A stretch of DNA of 11,373 nucleotides from Syntrophomonadaceae bacterium (GTDB lineage Bacteria; Bacillota_D; Dethiobacteria; DTU022; UBA8154): positions 1 to 11,373 of the forward strand of contig SKMY01000231.1 in the NCBI GenBank assembly GCA_007120815.1, written 5' to 3'. The stretch's first letter is position 1. Every line of letters begins with the position of its first letter. The translations under genes and the position numbers were made by a program. Of the stretch, positions 6,841 to 11,373 are shown piece by piece. Below the pieces are notes generated by a model. That model saw only the letters and a program-made list of their open reading frames with translations. It did not search any database and was not told where the DNA came from.

Positions 6841-8385
6841 TTAACATATATTATTAACCTCTGTCACAACTTTAATTAGGTTCAATTCCGGATCCCCTAC
6901 CCCGTGAAAAACCTGCCCTTTTTGCCTTTTTGACAGCAAGTAATCAACGGCTGACCCGGTGATGATCTCTCCCGGCGCCAGGATGGGAATGCCCGGTGGC
7001 GACTGAACAATCATTTCTCCGGATATTTTCCCGGCGGAATTTTCCAGCGCACAGGCCTCGTGCCTTGCCTTTACCGCATCACCAGGAATTAGGGCAAAAG
7101 AAGAAAATGTTTTCCAGGCCTCCGTGTAGCTTTTACCCCCAGGCTCGTTAGGATGCAAAAAGGGATATACGGCGCGTCCTTTTCCCTCGTGGTTGTTTTT
7201 ATTCGGTAATTCACCTTTTTCTGTGACAGCCCGGGCAATCGCCTGAGCCAGGTTTTCCGGCGTTAGCGTCAGCGCTGCGGGGCCAACCACCATTAATATA
7301 AAGGCCTCTTCCTGCATCTCAACCAGGATGCGGCTTTTTCTTGAGAAAAGGGCCCCCAGGCTTCGCCCTTGAACATTCGGACACAATATTGTTATTCTAC
7401 TGGGATCGAGAAAAAAGTGCGACTCCTGCCGGGCAGGAGAAAATACCGGAACGCCTTTTTGTTTTAACGCTCGCCGAAAACGAAGCGCCCACTGCTTTGT
7501 TTTTCCAAAAATCTTCCGTCCTTGTATTGCGGCCTGGCGTCGAGCCAAATCGAGAGATACCATCACCGGGTAAGGCGGGCTGCTGGTCTGCAGAACCTGC
7601 AGCCAGAAAGATAGGTCTTCGCTTGGCGTGTTTTCTGCCAGGTGTAAATAAGCACCGGGCGTTAAAGCCCCAAGGGATTTATGGGCGCTGTGTATCCACA
7701 GGTCGGCCCCCGCACCTGCAGCATGAGGCATTTTGCCCTGACTGAAAGGCAGGTGAGCCCCGTGGGCTTCATCAACAGCTAATAAAACACCCCGGTTTTT
7801 TGTCATTTCCCCGATGGCGTCCAAATTAGCAGCTACACCCCAGTATGAAGGCGATGTAACCAGGAGCATTTGCGCATCGGGATGTTCATTTAAGGCCTTC
7901 TCGACCGTCTTTGGCGTTACGTTAAGAGGCAAACCCGACATCGGTTCTATCTCAACCGGCAGGTAAACCGGGTTTGCCCCGGAAAGGGTGATGCCGTGCA
8001 TCGCCGCTTTATGGGAGAGCCTGGTCAAAAGCACCTTAACACCGGGTCGGGTAAAGGCCATTAAAATCGCCAGCAGCCCTACGGTTGCCCCGTTGATAAG
8101 AAAATAGGTTTTTTCAGCCCCAAACAGTTGTGCCGCCAACTGCTGGGCATGTTGAATAACCCCGGTGGGCTGGTGCAGGTCATCCAGGGGGGGCACTTCT
8201 GTAAAGTCCCATTGCATCAAGGGGCCCAGCCCGGCCCTCAGTAAATGAGGGGCTCCGGGACCTCTGCCGTGAAGAGGGACATGAAAAGACAGGTGGTTCC
8301 CTTTACGTATCTTTCTGGTTGCCCGGTAAAGGGGCGCGGTGCCCTGCCCCTTTCTCCTGTTATCAAGTGGTTTCACTTTGTACAC
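6841..8385 (-). CDS. PLP-dependent Orn/Lys/Arg decarboxylase family protein (YaaO-like)
   Basis: A 514-residue fold-type I PLP enzyme. Seen in order: an N-terminal HVPLHGRG and the LDDLHQPTG stretch, the cofactor site NGATVGLL (98-105), SPSYWGV (178-184), DEAHGAHL (205-212, Asp binds the pyridine nitrogen), the Schiff-base lysine K236 in SAHKSLGALTPG, and a C-terminal decarboxylase domain with PPGIPILAPGEIITG. It is the short type without a response-regulator-like wing domain, as in B. subtilis YaaO and SpeA. The family decarboxylates arginine, lysine or ornithine to make polyamines or their precursors; the substrate here cannot be decided. The yaaO-tmk neighbourhood matches B. subtilis. GTG at 8385 directly follows AGGAA. 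Another in-frame GTG at 8376 has that site 8 bases upstream and is at least as likely a start. No clear promoter lies just upstream. Confidence 0.9.
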   Translation of the reverse strand: MYKVKPLDNRRKGQGTAPLYRATRKIRKGNHLSFHVPLHGRGPGAPHLLRAGLGPLMQWDFTEVPPLDDLHQPTGVIQHAQQLAAQLFGAEKTYFLINGATVGLLAILMAFTRPGVKVLLTRLSHKAAMHGITLSGANPVYLPVEIEPMSGLPLNVTPKTVEKALNEHPDAQMLLVTSPSYWGVAANLDAIGEMTKNRGVLLAVDEAHGAHLPFSQGKMPHAAGAGADLWIHSAHKSLGALTPGAYLHLAENTPSEDLSFWLQVLQTSSPPYPVMVSLDLARRQAAIQGRKIFGKTKQWALRFRRALKQKGVPVFSPARQESHFFLDPSRITILCPNVQGRSLGALFSRKSRILVEMQEEAFILMVVGPAALTLTPENLAQAIARAVTEKGELPNKNNHEGKGRAVYPFLHPNEPGGKSYTEAWKTFSSFALIPGDAVKARHEACALENSAGKISGEMIVQSPPGIPILAPGEIITGSAVDYLLSKRQKGQVFHGVGDPELNLIKVVTEVNNIC

Positions 8386-8402
8386 TTCCTATCCTATCTA
8401 CC

Positions 8403-8745
8403 CACCAACCCTAACCGGGGAGTTGGTGCATCTCTTCCGGCGACATTGGTGCCTGTGGCTAAAGGCGCCGGCGACCGAAGGTCCTCGAGGGATGGAAACA
8501 GGCTTTCTTACCCACTCTACCCTGTTGGAGGAGGTCCGCCTTCCCTGTAGCGGCGACTTTGTCAAGCGGCTAAAAGCGTCTGGCGAAGTGAAAGCTTAAA
8601 GCCGGTCCGGCGGGCATGGACGCCCGCCGCCTGCAACCCGTAGCAGGACGCTTAAGTTTGCAGGTCGGCCGGCGGAAGCTTGAACTAAGCCCCGGCGCTT
8701 TCCGCGAAGAGCAACCGGAGCCGATACCGGGGAAGCGGAAACTCT
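8403..8745. other. GC-rich intergenic stretch packed with inverted repeats; candidate structured RNA
   Basis: The 430 bases between guaB and the decarboxylase contain no convincing gene. Reading frames crossing it lack ribosome sites and family motifs. What is visible is a row of potential stems: CACCAAC/GTTGGTG (8403-8409, 8422-8428); GGTGCC/GGCGCC (8448-8453, 8464-8469); GACC-GAA-GGTC (8473-8483); AACAGG/CCTGTT (8497-8502, 8521-8526); an apparent three-way junction at 8592-8681; and CCCCGG/CCGGGG (8690-8695, 8727-8732). I checked by eye for SRP RNA, RNase P, tmRNA, 6S, T-box and cobalamin motifs and recognise none. The strand is unknown; the minus strand would make it part of the guaB or decarboxylase transcript. 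Confidence 0.4.
8592..8681. repeat. Nested inverted repeats forming a possible three-way junction
   Basis: The outer helix pairs AAGCTT (8592-8597) with AAGCTT (8676-8681) and GCCGG (8601-8605) with CCGGC (8669-8673), separated by an AAA/GG internal loop. Inside are CGGCGGGC/GCCCGCCG (8608-8615, 8622-8629; perfect 8 bp, 6-base loop ATGGAC) and CCTGCAA/TTGCAGG (8630-8636, 8658-8664). A rival short hairpin, CCTGC/GCAGG (8630-8634, 8643-8647), and a rival GCTTAAGTT/GAACTAAGC pairing (8650-8658, 8682-8690) suggest alternative folds. Confidence 0.5.
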
Positions 8746-8756
8746 ATTTTATACCA

Positions 8757-8781
8757 AAGAACCGCCCCAGAGGCGGCTCTT
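8757..8781 (-). terminator. Probable terminator hairpin after guaB
   Basis: AAGAGCCGCC (minus strand, 8781-8772) pairs with GGCGGTTCTT (8766-8757) with one mismatch around a 5-base loop. It begins 35 bases past the guaB stop. On the minus strand it continues TTCTTTGGTATAAAA, which is not a good T-run, so termination may be partial and allow read-through toward the decarboxylase operon. Confidence 0.5.
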
Positions 8782-8815
8782 AAAATATACTGATAGACGA
8801 AATCCCGTGTTGACA

Positions 8816-10273
<1,458 letters not shown>

Positions 10274-10316
10274 TTACACCCCCTGAAAAAATTGGCCGGA
10301 ACTGAAGATTTTATTG

Positions 10317-10346
10317 ATCATAGCATTTACTGATAAGCCATGTCAA
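10317..10346 (-). promoter_or_regulatory. Sigma-A promoter of guaB
   Basis: On the minus strand a perfect TTGACA (10346-10341), an 18-bp spacer and TATGAT (10322-10317) preceded by TGC (extended -10). Transcription would start near 10310, giving a leader of about 40 bases with no riboswitch or attenuator. Confidence 0.8.
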
Positions 10347-10392
10347 CTTCCGACATGTTGTTTTTAGAAAATATGTCCAGCATTAAAATCGC

Positions 10393-10421
10393 TTGGTTTC
10401 TTACCGATTGTGTTGTAAAAT
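10393..10421 (+). promoter_or_regulatory. Possible sigma-A promoter for the PK-C-like gene
   Basis: TTGGTT (10393-10398), a 17-bp spacer and TAAAAT (10416-10421). The -10 is one base from consensus and the -35 matches only at TTG. The position, 34 bases before the chosen ATG, is sensible. It diverges from the guaB promoter. Confidence 0.45.
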
Positions 10422-10455
10422 GGACTTTAATTACAGGGAGAAAGGGGAAATACAG

Positions 10456-11001
10456 ATGTTGTGGCAGTCAAAAGGTCCTGAAAATACAGACGCCACGGTT
10501 CAAGCTGCATTAAAAAGGGCGGCCGAGTTAAATATTAAGCACATCGTTGTGGCTTCAAATTCGGGGAGAACAGCAACGCTTTTCTTGAACAAGGGATTTG
10601 ACATTGTCTGGGTCACTCATCACGTTGGATTTGCCGGTCCCGGGGAGTGTGAGGTTGAACCCGGATATAAGGAGCAGTTGCAGAAGGGGGGAGTTAAAAT
10701 GCTTACAACAACCCACCTGCTTGCCGGCGTCGACCGGGCCGTCAGGTTGAAGTTCGGGGGGCTCTACCCTGGTGAAATCGTTTCATCAGCCCTGCGCCTG
10801 TTCGGTCAAGGCCCTAAAGTATGCGTGGAAATATCCGTCATGGCACTGGATGCCGGCCTCATACCCTTTGGGGAAGAGGTCGTTACTGTAGGAGGAAGCG
10901 GCCGGGGAGCTGATACGGCCTGTGTGATTCTGCCGTCTCATTCTAACACCTTTTTTGATACGAAAGTTAAGGAAATCATCTGCATGCCCAGGAAGCACTA
11001 G
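10456..11001 (+). CDS. Stand-alone pyruvate kinase alpha/beta (C-terminal) domain-like protein, function unknown
   Basis: A 181-residue protein that I recognise as the free-standing relative of the pyruvate kinase C-terminal domain found in many Clostridia and archaea. It is annotated as PK alpha/beta domain-containing and has no proven function. Typical stretches are GPENTDATVQAALKRAAEL (8-26), IVVASNSGRTA (30-40), VTHHVGF (53-59), KMLTTTHLLAGVDRA (81-95), FGQGPKVCVEISVMALDAGL (116-135) and GGSGRGADTACV (146-157). It lacks the catalytic TIM barrel of pyruvate kinase, so it cannot be one alone; ligand sensing or binding is a guess. I chose ATG at 10456 because AAAGGGG lies 8 bases upstream; an in-frame TTG at 10393 overlaps the predicted promoter and has no ribosome site. 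It has no signal peptide. It is divergent from guaB and convergent with the CAP gene. Confidence 0.85.
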   Translation: MLWQSKGPENTDATVQAALKRAAELNIKHIVVASNSGRTATLFLNKGFDIVWVTHHVGFAGPGECEVEPGYKEQLQKGGVKMLTTTHLLAGVDRAVRLKFGGLYPGEIVSSALRLFGQGPKVCVEISVMALDAGLIPFGEEVVTVGGSGRGADTACVILPSHSNTFFDTKVKEIICMPRKH

Positions 11002-11024
11002 CGTTTTTCGGGGTGAACAAACAT

Positions 11025-11056
11025 AAGGTGACAGGGGAACCGTCCCCTGTCACCTT
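11025..11056. repeat. Perfect 14-bp-stem palindrome (REP-like dispersed element)
   Basis: AAGGTGACAGGGGA (11025-11038) is exactly complementary to TCCCCTGTCACCTT (11043-11056) around a 4-base loop, ACCG. It sits in the 61-base gap between two convergent genes, 6 bases from the CAP-gene stop. Palindromes with GTGACAGGGG/CCCCTGTCAC arms are, as I recall, scattered in many copies in Peptococcaceae-type genomes. A diverged copy lies at 97-123. With no T-run it is an imperfect terminator, but it may stop or stabilise both transcripts. Confidence 0.75.
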
Positions 11057-11062
11057 CCTAAT

Positions 11063-11373
11063 TTACTGGCGAATAAACATCTGGACAAATATTTTCCCAT
11101 ATATTCCGCCGTCGACAACACCGATTCCAACGTGGGTGAAATTTCGATTCAGGATGTTTGCCCTGTGGCCGGGGCTGTTCATCAGTGCCTGGTGAGCCCT
11201 TTCCACTGTGGGCGAGCCGGCCAGGTTTTCCCCGGCAAAGCTATACCCGATACCAAACCGCCTCATCATGTCAAAAGGCGAACCATAGGTGGGCGAATGG
11301 TGGGCAAAATAATTGTGCTGAATCATGTCTTTTGCCTTCAAACGGGCCACTTCCGTCAGCTCTTTATGTAGCT
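11063..11373 (-). CDS. CAP/SCP-domain protein (YkwD-like), 3' part only
   Basis: The reading frame runs in from the right edge without a start, so only the last 102 residues are present. They form most of a CAP (CAP/SCP/PR-1) domain: VARLKAKDMIQHNYFAHHSP, TYGSPFDMMRRFGI, the GENLAG motif, and NSPGHRANILNRNFTHVGIG, ending in a YGKIFVQMFI strand. The usual cavity residues (His in HHSP, Glu in GEN, His in GHR) are present. In Firmicutes such domains usually close secreted or spore-associated proteins (YkwD, SafA/YlbC types), often after a signal peptide and LysM or copper-amine-oxidase-like repeats, but that part lies outside the window. The GTG at 11350 is an internal valine and not the start. 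The role is unknown. Confidence 0.88.
   Translation of the reverse strand, partial: LHKELTEVARLKAKDMIQHNYFAHHSPTYGSPFDMMRRFGIGYSFAGENLAGSPTVERAHQALMNSPGHRANILNRNFTHVGIGVVDGGIYGKIFVQMFIRQ

Noticed and set aside
8560..8565. TTGACA on the minus strand as a promoter for the decarboxylase
   Set aside because: No -10-like hexamer lies 16-18 bases downstream; that stretch is GC-rich.
8245..8599. Plus-strand reading frames of 86-101 codons over the decarboxylase start and the GC-rich gap
   Set aside because: They overlap the real decarboxylase gene, have no ribosome site and show no recognisable protein motif; they follow from GC-rich sequence.
8521..8700. SRP RNA in the structured gap
   Set aside because: A few strings (CCTGCAACCCG, CAGGTC, ACTAAGC) recall bacterial SRP RNA, but the invariant GGAAGGAAGCAGC loop is missing and the dnaX neighbour expected in Firmicutes is not here.
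10393..10455. Upstream TTG start for the PK-C-like gene, adding 21 residues
   Set aside because: It overlaps the predicted promoter, has no ribosome site, and the extra residues do not fit the family, whereas ATG at 10456 has AAAGGGG at 8 bases.

Overview
The window looks like a piece of chromosome from a spore-forming, moderately GC-rich Clostridia-type Firmicute. My best guess is the Peptococcaceae area (Desulfotomaculum/Pelotomaculum-like), and I hold that family level only loosely. Supporting signs are strong AGGAGG-type ribosome sites with many TTG and GTG starts, an AbrB gene whose promoter carries a perfect Spo0A box, and a gene order recalling the tmk-holB-ricT-rsmI-abrB-metS-tatD region of Bacillus subtilis. 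All genes look like housekeeping genes. I see no phage, transposase, CRISPR array or defence island.

Layout, left to right. Positions 1-2883 hold the metG-tatD operon on the minus strand, with an ATGA overlap and a hairpin/T-run terminator at the far left. Positions 2884-3135 are a divergent control region with two extended -10 promoters, one for metG (minus) and one for abrB (plus), plus Spo0A-box-like sites. abrB (3136-3375) ends at a bidirectional terminator shared with the convergent rsmI operon. Positions 3498-8385 hold a tight minus-strand run in transcription order: Orn/Lys/Arg decarboxylase (YaaO-like), tmk, holB, ricT, rsmI. Positions 8386-8815 are a 430-base GC-rich gap with no convincing gene but an unusual density of inverted repeats. 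guaB (8816-10270, minus) has a clear sigma-A promoter. Divergent from it is a small gene for a free-standing pyruvate-kinase-C-terminal-like protein (10456-11001, plus), which converges on the 3' part of a CAP/SCP-domain gene that runs off the right edge.

The genes cover dTMP phosphorylation (Tmk), the replicative clamp loader (HolB), 16S rRNA methylation (RsmI), an RNase Y/phosphorelay factor (RicT), Met-tRNA charging (MetG), a metal-dependent nuclease (TatD), GMP synthesis (GuaB) and a transition-state regulator (AbrB). The linkage is conserved more than it is a single pathway.

The best leads are the structured, unassigned intergenic stretch at about 8403-8745, Spo0A-type control of an AbrB variant with a four-cysteine C-terminus, a pair of related palindromes at the two ends of the window, and an RsmI that lacks the family EDTR motif. 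I did not find a clear new multi-gene system.
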